DNA of 64,000 nucleotides from positions 115,604 to 179,603 of the forward strand of contig NZ_BOPA01000026.1 of assembly GCF_016863515.1 (NCBI RefSeq). The letters are read 5' to 3'. A program made the translations under genes and the position numbers. Shown in pieces: positions 1 to 8,279 of the stretch (position 1 is its first letter; every line of letters begins with the position of its first letter). The notes beneath the pieces are model-generated. The model worked only from the letters and a program-made list of their open reading frames with translations. It was not told the origin of the DNA and did no database searches. Source of the DNA: Micromonospora gifhornensis. Lineage in GTDB: Bacteria; Actinomycetota; Actinomycetes; Mycobacteriales; Micromonosporaceae.

Positions 1-121
1 GGCGTTCGTCGGCGAACGCGGCGGCCAGGATCTCCGGGGTCAGCGTCTCCGTCGGCCCGTCGATCAGCTCGCCGACCGACAGGTCGTCGGAGGGCTCCTC
101 CTGCGGACTGCGCCGGGCCAT
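1..121 (-). CDS. Hypothetical protein, N-terminal fragment
   Basis: Only the first 40 codons lie in the window; the gene continues beyond the left edge. It begins MARRSPQEEPSDDLSVGELI and is acidic and apparently disordered at this end. Its ATG overlaps the fabG stop by one base (TGATG), so it is translationally coupled to fabG. In mycobacteria the gene after fabG4 is a MaoC-type dehydratase, but this short N-terminus shows no MaoC motif, so I do not assign a function. Confidence 0.6.
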   Translation of the reverse strand, partial: MARRSPQEEPSDDLSVGELIDGPTETLTPEILAAAFADER

Positions 122-1494
122 CACGCCCCCAGCAGGCTCTGGCCGCAGACACGGACCACGTTGCCGCTGATCGCGCCGGACGCCGGCCAGGCCAGCCAAC
201 TGATCGTCTCGGCGACGTCCACCGGCAGCCCACCCTGGGCGAGGCTGTTCATCCGGCGACCGGCCTCCCGCACCACAAGCGGGATCCGGGCGGTCAGCCG
301 GGTCTCGATGAACCCGGGCGCGACCGCGTTCACGCTGATCCGCCGCTCCCGCAGCGCCGGGGCGAGCGAGTCGACAAGCCCGATCACCCCGGCCTTGCTT
401 GTGGCGTAGTTGGTCTGCCCCCGGTTGCCGGCGATCCCGGCGATCGAGGAGACACCGACGATCCGCCCACCGGCCGGAACCAGCTCACGCTCCAGCAGCA
501 GGTCGTTGATCCGCTCCTGACTGGACAGGTTGACGTCGATGACCTGGTTCCAGCGGTCGGCGTCCATCCGGCCGAGGGTCTTGTCCCGGGTGATGCCGGC
601 GTTGTGCACCACCACGTCCACCCGCCCGTGCCGGCCGGCCAGGTACTCCGCCAGCCGGGTCGGCGCGTCGGCGGCGGTCAGGTCGAGCTGTATCGCGCTC
701 GCGCCGATCTCGTTGGCCACCGAGGCCAACTCGTCCCCGGCGGCCGGGACGTCAAGCGCCAGCACTGTCGCGCCGTCGCGGGCCAGCACCCGGGCCAGCG
801 CCGCACCGATGCCCCGGGCCGCCCCGGTCACCAGCACCACCTGCCCGTCGAGCGGACGGTCCCAGTCCACCGGCGCGGTCGCCTGACCGGCACCGACCCG
901 GATCACCTGACCCGAGACGTACGCGGACCGGCCGGAGAGCAGGAAGCGCAGGGTCGCCTCCAGACTGGTCCAGGTGCTCTCGTCGGCCTCGCGTGTGACG
1001 TGAACCAGTTGGGCGGTGATGCCCCTGCCGAACTCCTTGCCGATGCTGCGGGTCAACCCTTCGAGGGCACGCTGGGCGGTCGCCTCGCGGGTGCCGGCGC
1101 ACTCGGCCGGCGGGGTGCCCAGCACGATCACCCGACCGCTGGGCTGCACCGCCCGCGCCTGCGGGTGGAAGAAGTCGTAGAGCTGGCGCAGCCCGGTCGA
1201 GTCGGTGATGCCGGTAGCGTCGTAGACGAGGGCGGCGCTGTCGGGCGTACGGCCGGTGGTCGGGTCGGGCACGGCGGTGGCCGGATCGCGCAGGGCGAGC
1301 CCGGCGGTGGCCAGGATCCTGCCCACCGGTTCGGTGAGGCGACCACCGGCGGCGGAGCCGAGCAGGACCGGCCCGGGAAGAATGGGCTCGCCGGGGGCGT
1401 ACCGGCGCAGCCGCGGCGGATCGGGCAGGCCGAGGCGCTTGACCAGCGCCCGACCGGCGCCCGACTGGACGAAGCTCGCGTACCTGTCGCTCAT
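121..1494 (-). CDS. fabG: 3-oxoacyl-ACP/CoA reductase, high-molecular-weight FabG (FabG4-like)
   Basis: NADH-dependent reduction of 3-ketoacyl thioesters to 3-hydroxyacyl thioesters in the cytosol. At 457 residues it is about 200 longer than ordinary FabG. Residues 1-210 form a degenerate flavodoxin-like N-terminal domain, and the C-terminal half is a classical SDR: TGAARGIG at 223-230, NAG at 298-300, catalytic Ser 349/350, Tyr 363 and Lys 367. This two-domain form is FabG4 of mycobacteria, which also sits next to a divergent FadA2 thiolase as here. The start ATG lies 6 bases after a TAGGCT hexamer, so the mRNA is probably leaderless. The gene is followed, with a one-base overlap, by an unidentified gene. 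Confidence 0.93.
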   Translation of the reverse strand: MSDRYASFVQSGAGRALVKRLGLPDPPRLRRYAPGEPILPGPVLLGSAAGGRLTEPVGRILATAGLALRDPATAVPDPTTGRTPDSAALVYDATGITDSTGLRQLYDFFHPQARAVQPSGRVIVLGTPPAECAGTREATAQRALEGLTRSIGKEFGRGITAQLVHVTREADESTWTSLEATLRFLLSGRSAYVSGQVIRVGAGQATAPVDWDRPLDGQVVLVTGAARGIGAALARVLARDGATVLALDVPAAGDELASVANEIGASAIQLDLTAADAPTRLAEYLAGRHGRVDVVVHNAGITRDKTLGRMDADRWNQVIDVNLSSQERINDLLLERELVPAGGRIVGVSSIAGIAGNRGQTNYATSKAGVIGLVDSLAPALRERRISVNAVAPGFIETRLTARIPLVVREAGRRMNSLAQGGLPVDVAETISWLAWPASGAISGNVVRVCGQSLLGA

Positions 1495-1500
1495 AGGCGT

Positions 1501-1506
1501 AGCCTA
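1501..1506 (-). promoter_or_regulatory. Probable -10 element of fabG (leaderless)
   Basis: Reading the minus strand, TAGGCT is followed by six bases and then the fabG ATG. This is the usual spacing of an actinobacterial leaderless promoter. No convincing -35 is visible. The divergent thiolase start is only 54 bp from the fabG start, so the two promoters must overlap or lie very close. Confidence 0.5.
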
Positions 1507-1548
1507 CTGGTGAGTAAGGTGCGGGCAACCCTTTCGAGGAGGCGGATC

Positions 1549-2841
1549 GTGCAGAACGTTCGACGGGTCGCGGTGATCGGCGGTAACCGCATCCCCTTCG
1601 CCCGCTCCAACTCCCGCTACGCCAGCGCCAGCAACTCCGACATGCTCGGTGCCGCGCTCGACGGCCTGATCGCCCGGTTCGGCCTGGCCGGGCAGCAGGT
1701 CGGCGAGGTGGTCGCCGGTGCGGTGCTGAAGCACTCCAAGGACTTCAACCTCACCCGCGAGGTGGTGCTCGGCTCCAAGCTCGACCCGCGCACCCCCGCG
1801 TACGACATCCAGCAGGCCTGTGGCACCGGCCTGGAAGCCGCCATCCTGGTCGCCAACAAGATCGCCCTCGGGCAGATCGAGGTGGGCATCGCCGGTGGCG
1901 TCGACACCACCTCCGACGCCCCGCTCGCGATCAACGAGGACCTGCGCCGCACGCTGCTCAAGCTCAACTCCGCCCGTACGCTCGGCGAACGTCTCAAGAT
2001 CGCCGCGAAGCTGCGTCCGACCCAGCCGTTCAAGCCGGAGATCCCGCGCAACGCCGAGCCGCGCACCGGACTGTCCATGGGCGAGCACGCCGCCCAGACG
2101 GCGCTGCGCTGGAACATCGACCGGCAGGCGCAGGACGAGTTGGCGCTCCGGTCGCACCAGCGGCTCGCCGCCGCGTACGACCGGGGGTTCTTCGACGACC
2201 TGATGACCCCCTACCTGGGACTCACCCGCGACCAGAACCTCCGCCCCGACACCACCCTGGAGAAGCTCGGCACGCTCAAGCCGGCCTTCGGTGCCAAGGG
2301 CCCGGACGCCGAGCGGGCCACCATGACCGCCGGCAACTCCTCCCCGCTGACCGACGGCGCCTCCACCGTGCTGCTGGCCAGCGAGCAGTGGGCCGCCGAG
2401 CACAACCTGCCGGTACTGGCCTGGTTCTCCTGGTCGGAGACGGCCGCAGTCGACTTCGTGCACGGTGACGAGGGACTGCTGATGGCACCCACGTACGCGG
2501 TGCCCCGGCTGCTCGCCCGCGCCGGCCTGACCCTGCAGGACTTCGACTACTACGAGATCCACGAGGCGTTCGCCGCGCAGGTGCTCGCGACCCTCGCTGC
2601 CTGGGAGTCGAAGGAGTTCTGCGCCGAGCGGCTCGGCCTGGACGAACCACTCGGCGCGATCGACACCGACAAGCTCAACGTCAACGGTTCCTCGCTGGCC
2701 GCCGGACACCCGTTCGCCGCCACCGGCGGACGGATCGTCGCCACCCTGGCCAAACTGCTCGCCCAGAAGGGCAGCGGTCGCGGACTCATCTCGATCTGTG
2801 CCGCCGGCGGCCAGGGCGTGACCGCCATCCTGGAACGCTGA
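1549..2841 (+). CDS. Acetyl-CoA C-acyltransferase (thiolase, FadA2/FadI-like)
   Basis: Thiolase that cleaves 3-ketoacyl-CoA to acetyl-CoA plus shortened acyl-CoA, or condenses acetyl-CoA units. 430 residues. The nucleophilic Cys 91 lies in QQACGTG, with His 338 in YEIHEAF, His 387 in SLAAGHPFAATGG, and the second active-site Cys 417 in ICAAGGQG, so all catalytic residues are present. The GTG start at 1549 is chosen because CGAGGAGG lies just upstream and the protein then begins MQNVRRVAVIGG, a normal thiolase N-terminus; the open frame extends much further upstream without homology. It is divergent from fabG, matching the mycobacterial fadA2/fabG4 arrangement, which suggests a shared fatty-acid role. 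Confidence 0.93.
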   Translation: MQNVRRVAVIGGNRIPFARSNSRYASASNSDMLGAALDGLIARFGLAGQQVGEVVAGAVLKHSKDFNLTREVVLGSKLDPRTPAYDIQQACGTGLEAAILVANKIALGQIEVGIAGGVDTTSDAPLAINEDLRRTLLKLNSARTLGERLKIAAKLRPTQPFKPEIPRNAEPRTGLSMGEHAAQTALRWNIDRQAQDELALRSHQRLAAAYDRGFFDDLMTPYLGLTRDQNLRPDTTLEKLGTLKPAFGAKGPDAERATMTAGNSSPLTDGASTVLLASEQWAAEHNLPVLAWFSWSETAAVDFVHGDEGLLMAPTYAVPRLLARAGLTLQDFDYYEIHEAFAAQVLATLAAWESKEFCAERLGLDEPLGAIDTDKLNVNGSSLAAGHPFAATGGRIVATLAKLLAQKGSGRGLISICAAGGQGVTAILER

Positions 2842-2982
2842 TCGACCGGTCGCCGCAGCCGGGCGACCACCAGGGTTGCCGACCTCCGACTCCGACCTGG
2901 TCGAAGCTGTTGGCAGGCATTTCTACTGTGGACCACAGCCTGCGCCCCGGAGCCACCGGCGGCGCGCTACCAAGGAGTGGTC

Positions 2983-3645
2983 ATGACTGGTCAAGCCCTG
3001 CTCCGCACCTCCATCGTCGCCCTGGCCGCTGCGCTCGTGGCCAGCGGCTGCACGTCCGCTGACACCGGCCCGGAGTCCGCCTCCAACACGGCCCCCAGCG
3101 CACCCGCAACAGCCGAGCCGACCTCCGACCCCACCGCCGATGCCGAGCTGGCCCCCGCTGCCACGCCCACCGCAGTCGACGCCACCAAGGGCGGTTCCAC
3201 CGACGGTGGTGCGACCGGAGGCGGCTCCACCGGGGGTGGCTCGACCGGAGGTGGCTCGACCGGAGGTGGATCCAACGGAGGTGGTTCGACCGGCGGGGGA
3301 CAGTCCGGGACCAAGGCGGGCAACGGGCCGACCATCACGTACTTCCGGGCTGCCCAGAAGCCGTCCTGCCCGGCCGGGACGAACGTCAACCCGATCCCCG
3401 GCACGCCTGTCGTCCTGGAGTGGAAGGTCGGCAACGTCGACTCCGTCGCCCTCTCCGTCGACGGCCAGGGCGTGTACGCCGACAACTACCCGCCCACCGG
3501 CAGCGAAACGCTCACTTTCCCCTGTTCGGGTGCCGGGGGTGACACGCAACGGCACACCTACCAGTTGACCGTACGCAACTCTCACGGCAAGCAGACGAAG
3601 ACCCTGGCGGTGACCGCGACCGTGAATGACGTGCCGGAAGTCTGA
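2983..3645 (+). CDS. Secreted lipoprotein with Gly/Ser-rich linker
   Basis: 220 residues. A signal peptide ends in a lipobox VASGC with Cys 23, followed by a Thr/Ala/Pro-rich stretch, then a (G3ST)n linker at about residues 65-105 that is a tandem repeat at the DNA level (about 3190-3300). The C-terminal domain of about 110 residues contains a Cys pair and has a beta-sandwich look (SYELTV-type strands), perhaps Ig/PKD-like. ATG 2983 is preferred over GTG 2977 because AAGGAG ends six bases before it. Function unknown; probably an exported cell-envelope protein. A strong hairpin follows downstream. Confidence 0.8.
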   Translation: MTGQALLRTSIVALAAALVASGCTSADTGPESASNTAPSAPATAEPTSDPTADAELAPAATPTAVDATKGGSTDGGATGGGSTGGGSTGGGSTGGGSNGGGSTGGGQSGTKAGNGPTITYFRAAQKPSCPAGTNVNPIPGTPVVLEWKVGNVDSVALSVDGQGVYADNYPPTGSETLTFPCSGAGGDTQRHTYQLTVRNSHGKQTKTLAVTATVNDVPEV

Positions 3646-3774
3646 CCGCGGCCCTGGCGACGTGAACCGTTTGCGTTAACAGCTCGACAGGGAGTCAGAG
3701 TCGGGTACGCGAGGCTCGGCGCCTCGTCGACGACGTTTCATTCGTGAAACGCGGTAAGAGCTGGTACAGAAAGC

Positions 3775-3806
3775 GAAGAGGGCCATCCGTCTGGATGGCC
3801 CTCTTC
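3775..3806 (+). terminator. Strong intrinsic-type hairpin
   Basis: GAAGAGGGCCATCC pairs perfectly with GGATGGCCCTCTTC across a four-base loop (14 bp stem). Two smaller hairpins precede it: CGAGGC/GCCTCG at 3710-3726 and GTTTCA-TTCG-TGAAAC at 3735-3750. Together they insulate the lipoprotein gene from the Abi-like gene. Confidence 0.8.
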
Positions 3807-3892
3807 GAGGTCTTAACCCCAGCGGTTTGGCCTGCCGACACGCGACTACCAGGGACCGTTCTGGGGTCTTCGCGTCCTAGGGTACCCCCATC

Positions 3893-4570
3893 GTGACCCC
3901 CGAAAACAGCGCAACGGACCTCACTCCAATGCTGCTACGCAGGATGAGCCTGCCACGGATGAGGGCATATGTAGACCGGTGCGGGGGTGACGCGGACGCG
4001 GCGCTTGCGCTCTACCGCTGGAACGCTGCCGCGAGTGGGGCCTACTGGGAAACGTTGAGCCACTTGGAGGTCGTCCTCCGGAACGTTCTTGCCGAGCAGT
4101 TGGCGGCCCGCCATGCGGCGATGGGCCGCGCTGGCACCTGGCTGGATGATCCTGCCGGTGAACTCGATCAACGAGCCAGGGCTGACATCCGAGAAGCGCG
4201 ACGGAGAGTGGTTGCCAAGGGAAAGCAGCCGGCTGATGGGCAGACGATCAGTGAGCTTTCCTTTGGATTCTGGCGGTTCATGCTTGCCCGTCGCTACAAC
4301 ACCGTGCTGTGGCCGAGTCTGGCGGGCGGTTTCCCGTACGCCCCCGACCGGGCAAGGACCACGATCGACGCGCCGGTCACCCGCCTGCACCTCTTCCGCA
4401 ATCGGCTCGCTCATCACGAGCGGATCTGGACCGAGCCGTTGACCGCGCGGTACGAGGACATCCTCGGGCTCCTGCATCATGTCGAGCCGCGGATCGTTGA
4501 ATGGGTCCGCCAGGAGTGTCGGGTCCCACTCCTGCTGAACTCCTGTCCAATCGCGCGTCCGCACCCCTGA
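3893..4570 (+). CDS. Abi-like (Abi_2/AbiF-type) HEPN protein
   Basis: 225 residues resembling the Abi family linked to abortive phage infection. Visible family features are an N-terminal helical domain with LYRWNAAASGAYWETLSHLEV..RNVL, an ELSFGFWRFM segment, and the HEPN-like RNRLAHHE motif at residues 169-176 (R-N-x-x-x-H), expected to form an RNase active site. The GTG start at 3893 gives MTPENSATDL. No partner toxin or antitoxin lies beside it; it stands alone between a strong terminator and purB. Base composition is a little lower in GC than purB, hinting at acquisition. Antiphage or stress RNase activity is inferred from the family only. Confidence 0.75.
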   Translation: MTPENSATDLTPMLLRRMSLPRMRAYVDRCGGDADAALALYRWNAAASGAYWETLSHLEVVLRNVLAEQLAARHAAMGRAGTWLDDPAGELDQRARADIREARRRVVAKGKQPADGQTISELSFGFWRFMLARRYNTVLWPSLAGGFPYAPDRARTTIDAPVTRLHLFRNRLAHHERIWTEPLTARYEDILGLLHHVEPRIVEWVRQECRVPLLLNSCPIARPHP

Positions 4571-4636
4571 GCGGGGCTCGTCACTGCCGGTGAGGGGCGG
4601 TCGAGGGCTTGCTGGTGGGTGCCGGAGAATGGGCGG

Positions 4637-6061
4637 GTGACGACGATCCCGAACGTGCTCGCCAACCGGTACGCCTCGCCCGAACTGGTCGCCCTCTGGT
4701 CTCCGGAGGAGAAGATCCGGCTGGAGCGGCGGCTCTGGCTCGCCGTGCTCCAGGCCCAGCGGGACCTCGGCGTGTCGGTGCCCGACGGGGTGGTCGAGGC
4801 GTACGAGCGGGTGTTGGACGACGTCGACCTGGACTCGATCGCGGCGCGGGAGCGGGTGACCCGCCACGACGTCAAGGCGCGGATCGAGGAGTTCAACGCC
4901 CTCGCCGGGCACGAGCACGTGCACAAGGGCATGACCTCGCGGGACCTCACCGAGAACGTCGAGCAGCTTCAGGTACGCCGGTCGCTGGAGCTGATCCGGG
5001 ACCGGGTGGTGGCGACGCTGGCCCGGCTGGCCTGGCACGCTCACGAGTACTCCGACGTGGTGATGGCCGGGCGGTCGCACAACGTCGCGGCGCAGGCCAC
5101 CACGCTGGGCAAGCGCTTCGCGTCGGCCGCCGAGGAACTGATCATCGCGTACGAGCGGCTGACGGATCTGATCTCGTGGTACCCGCTGCGGGGCATCAAG
5201 GGCCCGGTGGGTACCGCCGCCGACCAGCTGGATCTGCTCGACGGCGACGCCGAGAAGGTGGCCGAGTTGGAACGGCGGGTCGCCGAGCACCTCGGCTTCA
5301 GCCGGGTGCTGGACAGCGTCGGGCAGGTCTACCCGCGCTCGATCGACCTGGCGGTGATCTCCGCGCTGGCGCAGGTGGCGTCGGCCCCGTCTTCACTGGC
5401 CACCACGATCCGGCTGATGGTCGGGCAGGAGTTGGCGACCGAGGGCTTCAAGCCCGGCCAGGTCGGCTCCAGCGCGATGCCGCACAAGATGAACACCCGC
5501 TCGTCGGAGCGGGTCAACGGCTTCGCGGTGATCATCCGGGGGTACCTGTCGATGGTCGGTGAGCTGGCCGGCGACCAGTGGAACGAGGGCGACGTCTCCT
5601 GCTCGGTGGTGCGCCGGGTGGCCCTGCCCGATGCCTTCTTCGCCGCCGACGGGCTGTTCCAGACCTTCCTCACCGTGCTTGACGAGTTCGGCGCGTACCC
5701 GGCGGTGATCAACCGGGAGTTGGAGCGTTTCCTGCCGTTCCTGGCCACCACCAAGATCCTGGTGGCTGCCGTCCGTCGGGGCGTCGGCCGGGAGACCGCC
5801 CACGAGGCGATCAAGGAACACGCGGTCGCCGTGGCCCTGGCCATGCGCGAACAGGGAAGTCCCGACAACGACCTCTTCGACCGTCTGGCCGCCGACCCTC
5901 GCCTGGGCCTGTCCCGTCCCGAGATCGACGCCCTGGTAGCCAACCGCGCCGCCTTCGTCGGTGCCGCTCCCGCCCAGATCCAGGCGGTGACCACCCGCAT
6001 CTCCAAGATCGTCCAGTCTCACCCCCAAGCCGCCACCTACACCCCACCCCCCATCCTCTAA
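4637..6061 (+). CDS. purB: Adenylosuccinate lyase
   Basis: Catalyses two fumarate-releasing steps of purine synthesis, SAICAR to AICAR and adenylosuccinate to AMP. 474 residues; MTSRDLTEN at 99-107 and the fumarate-lyase signature GSSAMPHKMN at 278-287. The internal GTG at 4637 (MTTIPNVLANRYAS) matches the conserved family start better than the ORF limit 18 bases upstream. There is no clear Shine-Dalgarno. Purine genes purSQL, purF and purM lie nearby but in separate transcription units. The gene ends directly against a C-rich tract that opens a repeat-filled intergenic region. Confidence 0.97.
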   Translation: MTTIPNVLANRYASPELVALWSPEEKIRLERRLWLAVLQAQRDLGVSVPDGVVEAYERVLDDVDLDSIAARERVTRHDVKARIEEFNALAGHEHVHKGMTSRDLTENVEQLQVRRSLELIRDRVVATLARLAWHAHEYSDVVMAGRSHNVAAQATTLGKRFASAAEELIIAYERLTDLISWYPLRGIKGPVGTAADQLDLLDGDAEKVAELERRVAEHLGFSRVLDSVGQVYPRSIDLAVISALAQVASAPSSLATTIRLMVGQELATEGFKPGQVGSSAMPHKMNTRSSERVNGFAVIIRGYLSMVGELAGDQWNEGDVSCSVVRRVALPDAFFAADGLFQTFLTVLDEFGAYPAVINRELERFLPFLATTKILVAAVRRGVGRETAHEAIKEHAVAVALAMREQGSPDNDLFDRLAADPRLGLSRPEIDALVANRAAFVGAAPAQIQAVTTRISKIVQSHPQAATYTPPPIL

Positions 6062-6176
6062 CCCCTCCCACCCCACCCCCTCCCACACGCCCCACCCACC
6101 CCACCCACCCTCCACGCCGCCCGCCCCTGCGCGCACCCAGCCCTGCACGCACCCGCCCCTGCGCGCACCCAGCCTT

Positions 6177-6258
6177 GCGCGTCGATCATGCACTTTCCGT
6201 CGGGGCATCAGCGGATAAAAGCCACATAGGGGCGACCCAAAGTGCAAGATCGACGCGC
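6177..6258. repeat. 74 bp inverted-ended intergenic element, copy 1
   Basis: The core at 6181-6254 begins GTCGATCATGCACTTTC and ends GAxxxAAAGTGCAAGATCGAC-like, so the ends are about 17 bp inverted repeats, here extended by GCGC on both sides. The 40-base interior is also partly shared with the other copies (GGCGACC near the right arm, GCAT near the left). No coding potential. Confidence 0.85.
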
Positions 6259-6373
6259 TGCATCGTGCGGGCAGGGCTGCAGGCAGGAGTGAGGACGCCA
6301 TTGCGCGGGCAGGGCTGCGAACAAGGCGCGCGACGGCACTCCTGCGCATTCCCCTGGCCCGCCTTCCCGCGCA

Positions 6374-6423
6374 CTCGCCTTCCCCGCGCACTCGCCTTCC
6401 CCGCGCACTCGCCTTCCCCGCGC
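6374..6423 (+). repeat. 17 bp tandem repeat, three units
   Basis: CTCGCCTTCCCCGCGCA is repeated head to tail at 6374, 6391 and 6408 (last base differs), with a partial unit before the first. The array runs directly into the GCGC boundary of element copy 2. Confidence 0.85.
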
Positions 6424-6501
6424 GTCGATCTTGCGCTTTCTGTCCGGGCATAAGTGCGCGAAAGCCGCGAAACGGCGACCGGAAGTGCAAGATCGGCGCG
6501 C
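6420..6501. repeat. 74 bp inverted-ended intergenic element, copy 2
   Basis: The core at 6424-6497 is exactly 74 bases like copy 1, starting GTCGATCTTGCGCTTTC and ending AGTGCAAGATCGGC, again bordered by GCGC on both sides. It is in the same orientation as copy 1, 243 bases away. Confidence 0.85.
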
Positions 6502-6569
6502 AGGGAACGCGGGGACCGTGGGCGTGGGTGCGGGCGGCGGGCGGTGGGGTGGGGTGGGGTGGGGTGGAG

Positions 6570-7031
6570 TTAGCTGTCGCGGGTGGGGGTTTCGGGGGCG
6601 GAGCTGAGGTTGGGGGCGCTGGCGGGTTCGGCGATGCCGCCGGGAGTGCTGGCGAAGGACGGGTCGTTTGCGGTTTCGGCGGCGATGAGCGGCTGGTCGG
6701 GGGGCATGACGTCGGGGACCTTGGGTGCCACGATGACGGCGGTGCCGTAGGCGCAGATCTCCATCCACATCTCGCCGCAGTCCCGGCTGTCGAACCGCAT
6801 CCCCACCACGGCGTTCGCGCCGAGCCGGCGGGCCTCCTCGCCGAGCCGGGCCACCGAGTCGGTACGCCACCGGGTGAGGTTGTCCGGGGCCATCGGGTCG
6901 TACGCGCCACCACGGAGGTTCTTCACGCCCTCGCGGTACGGGTTGCGGGTCCTGGCCATCGAGGAGACCACCTCGCCGAGGATCTGGCGGATCTCGTAGC
7001 CGGGAAGTTGATCCGTCGTCACGACCAGCAC
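6570..7031 (-). CDS. YbjQ/UPF0145 (DUF74) family protein
   Basis: About 153 residues. The N-terminal 105 residues match the small heavy-metal-binding-like YbjQ family: VTTDQLPGYEIRQILGEV, then GGAYDPMAPDNL, ARLGEEARRLGANAVVGMRFD and a closing EICAYGTAVIV strand. The biochemical role of the family is not established. A Pro/Ala/Ser-rich tail of about 45 residues is extra. The GTG at 7031 (MLVVTTDQ) is the natural family start; frames further upstream lack homology and no well-spaced Shine-Dalgarno is visible, so the start is moderately sure. Confidence 0.8.
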   Translation of the reverse strand: MLVVTTDQLPGYEIRQILGEVVSSMARTRNPYREGVKNLRGGAYDPMAPDNLTRWRTDSVARLGEEARRLGANAVVGMRFDSRDCGEMWMEICAYGTAVIVAPKVPDVMPPDQPLIAAETANDPSFASTPGGIAEPASAPNLSSAPETPTRDS

Positions 7032-7160
7032 GTTTTCGATGCTGGCAGGCGTTGACCTCCGGCAACGTGAGCCCTGTTCACCTGCTCGGATGCTGCAAAA
7101 CAGCGCGGCGCGGACGGCGGGCGCGTTGCCCACCTTCCGCGCCGCATCGGACGCTTTCGG

Positions 7161-7841
7161 TCAGACACCGGCCACCGAGGTGATCCAGGCCCGGTTGAAG
7201 GCCACACTGCCGTAGTTCTGGATGCTCTGGCCGTCGGCGGTGGAGGCGACGCCGACCTGGGCACCGTTGTAGAACTGCGGGCCGCCCGAGTCGCCCCGCC
7301 AGGCGTTGCCGTTGATCCGGGTGCTGCGGATCGCCTGCCCGCCGTACGCGTCGGTGACGTTGGTGCTGGTCACCCGGACCGACGCGGTCTTCAGCTGGGG
7401 AGAAGCCCCGCAGCCGCTGTAGCAGGTCATGCCCCAGCCGTAGATCGTGTTTGTCGAGTTGACCGGCGGGTTGCTGCTGGCCAGCGTGACGTAGCTGGTG
7501 CTCACCGAGCTGGACAGGCGCATCAGGGCCAGGTCGTAGCGGCCGTAGGTGGCGCTGACGGTGCGGGTGACGCCGCCGGAGCCGTGGTAGACGCTGCCGA
7601 CCCGCACGGACATGGTGCCGCCGAGGCAGTGCCGGGCGGTCAGCACCCACTGCGGGGCGATGATCGTGCCGGAGCAGGTGAACGAGCCGTTGCTGAACAC
7701 CGCCGCGGCCCACGGCGCGGAGGAGACGGTTCCGCCGCCGATGATGTACGGGCCAACCGGCGCGGCGACAGCGCCGGAGCTGGCGCCGAGCACGCCGGCC
7801 AGGGCTGTGGCGAGGACCGCGAGCAGGGATCGGATGCGCAT
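7161..7841 (-). CDS. Secreted trypsin-like serine protease (S1 family)
   Basis: 226 residues with a Sec signal peptide (MRIRSLLAVLATALAGVLG, cleavage near AVA-AP at about 27). The mature enzyme keeps the chymotrypsin triad: His 71 in LTARHC, Asp 103 in YDLAL, Ser 185 in GDSGGP, plus Cys pairs typical of streptogrisin/trypsin-like exoproteases. The mature N-terminus reads close to IIGGG, the activation-type start, so a very short propeptide may be removed. An extracellular nutritional or developmental role is inferred. Transcribed away from purS, with a 438 bp gap between the two. Confidence 0.92.
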   Translation of the reverse strand: MRIRSLLAVLATALAGVLGASSGAVAAPVGPYIIGGGTVSSAPWAAAVFSNGSFTCSGTIIAPQWVLTARHCLGGTMSVRVGSVYHGSGGVTRTVSATYGRYDLALMRLSSSVSTSYVTLASSNPPVNSTNTIYGWGMTCYSGCGASPQLKTASVRVTSTNVTDAYGGQAIRSTRINGNAWRGDSGGPQFYNGAQVGVASTADGQSIQNYGSVAFNRAWITSVAGV

Positions 7842-8279
7842 CGGTAGGGCTCCTTCGGGGATCGCGGGACCCGGGTGGCCGGGTCGACCTGCGGTGACGG
7901 GCGGGAGTGGTCCGTCACCGCGACACCGATAAATCGACGTCTGACGATGTACCGTAGGGCTGGGTGAGGTGTTTCACAAGAGGTTCATTCAAACAAGTCG
8001 ATGTAACAGCCCGATGTCGGGCCCAGTCGTGCTCGGTGTCCACCTTCGGCCAAGACCTGCCGACCCGTGCGTTACGCGACCCGCCGGGAGATCGGGCAAC
8101 AATGCCGTATCGGGACAGCAACGAACCCGTATCGTTCTCGACAGGGCCAGGCGGGTGGCCGCGAGTGGCGCCTCGACGCCCTCCCACCGGTGCGTCCGGT
8201 GCGACATCTGCCAGGTAGGCTGGCTGCGCTCGCCCGTTGTGGGTCGGCACCCAACTGCGTACACAGTCAGGAGTGCCCA
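7842..8279. other. Divergent intergenic region between protease and purS
   Basis: No gene is supported here; short open frames lack homology. Its left part is AT-richer around 7925-8005 and probably holds the protease promoter. TAGGCT at 8216-8221 is a good -10 candidate for purSQL about 60 bases before the purS start. I recognise no riboswitch. Confidence 0.5.
8216..8221 (+). promoter_or_regulatory. Candidate -10 element of purSQL
   Basis: TAGGCT, a typical actinobacterial -10, in AGGTAGGCTGG. A matching -35 is not clear (TGCGTC at 8191 is 19 bases upstream). It would give a leader of about 50 bases. Confidence 0.35.

Larger units (their letters stand above)
6062..6569. other. Repeat-filled intergenic region between convergent genes
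   Basis: 508 bases without a plausible gene. From the left it holds a C-rich tract (about 6062-6120), a 30 bp direct duplication around CGCCCCTGCGCGCACCCAGCC (about 6122-6175), two copies of the 74 bp inverted-repeat element, a 17 bp tandem repeat, and a (GGGGT)n tract at about 6544-6567 able to form a G-quadruplex. Short words such as GCGGGCAGGGCTGC recur at about 6267 and 6303. Confidence 0.8.

Noticed and set aside
604..1548. Upstream extension of the thiolase open frame
   Set aside because: It runs antisense through fabG and has no homology; the ribosome-binding site and family N-terminus place the start at 1549.
4609..5562. 317-codon frame overlapping purB on the same strand
   Set aside because: Arg/Gly/Ala-rich out-of-frame translation of purB with no domain.
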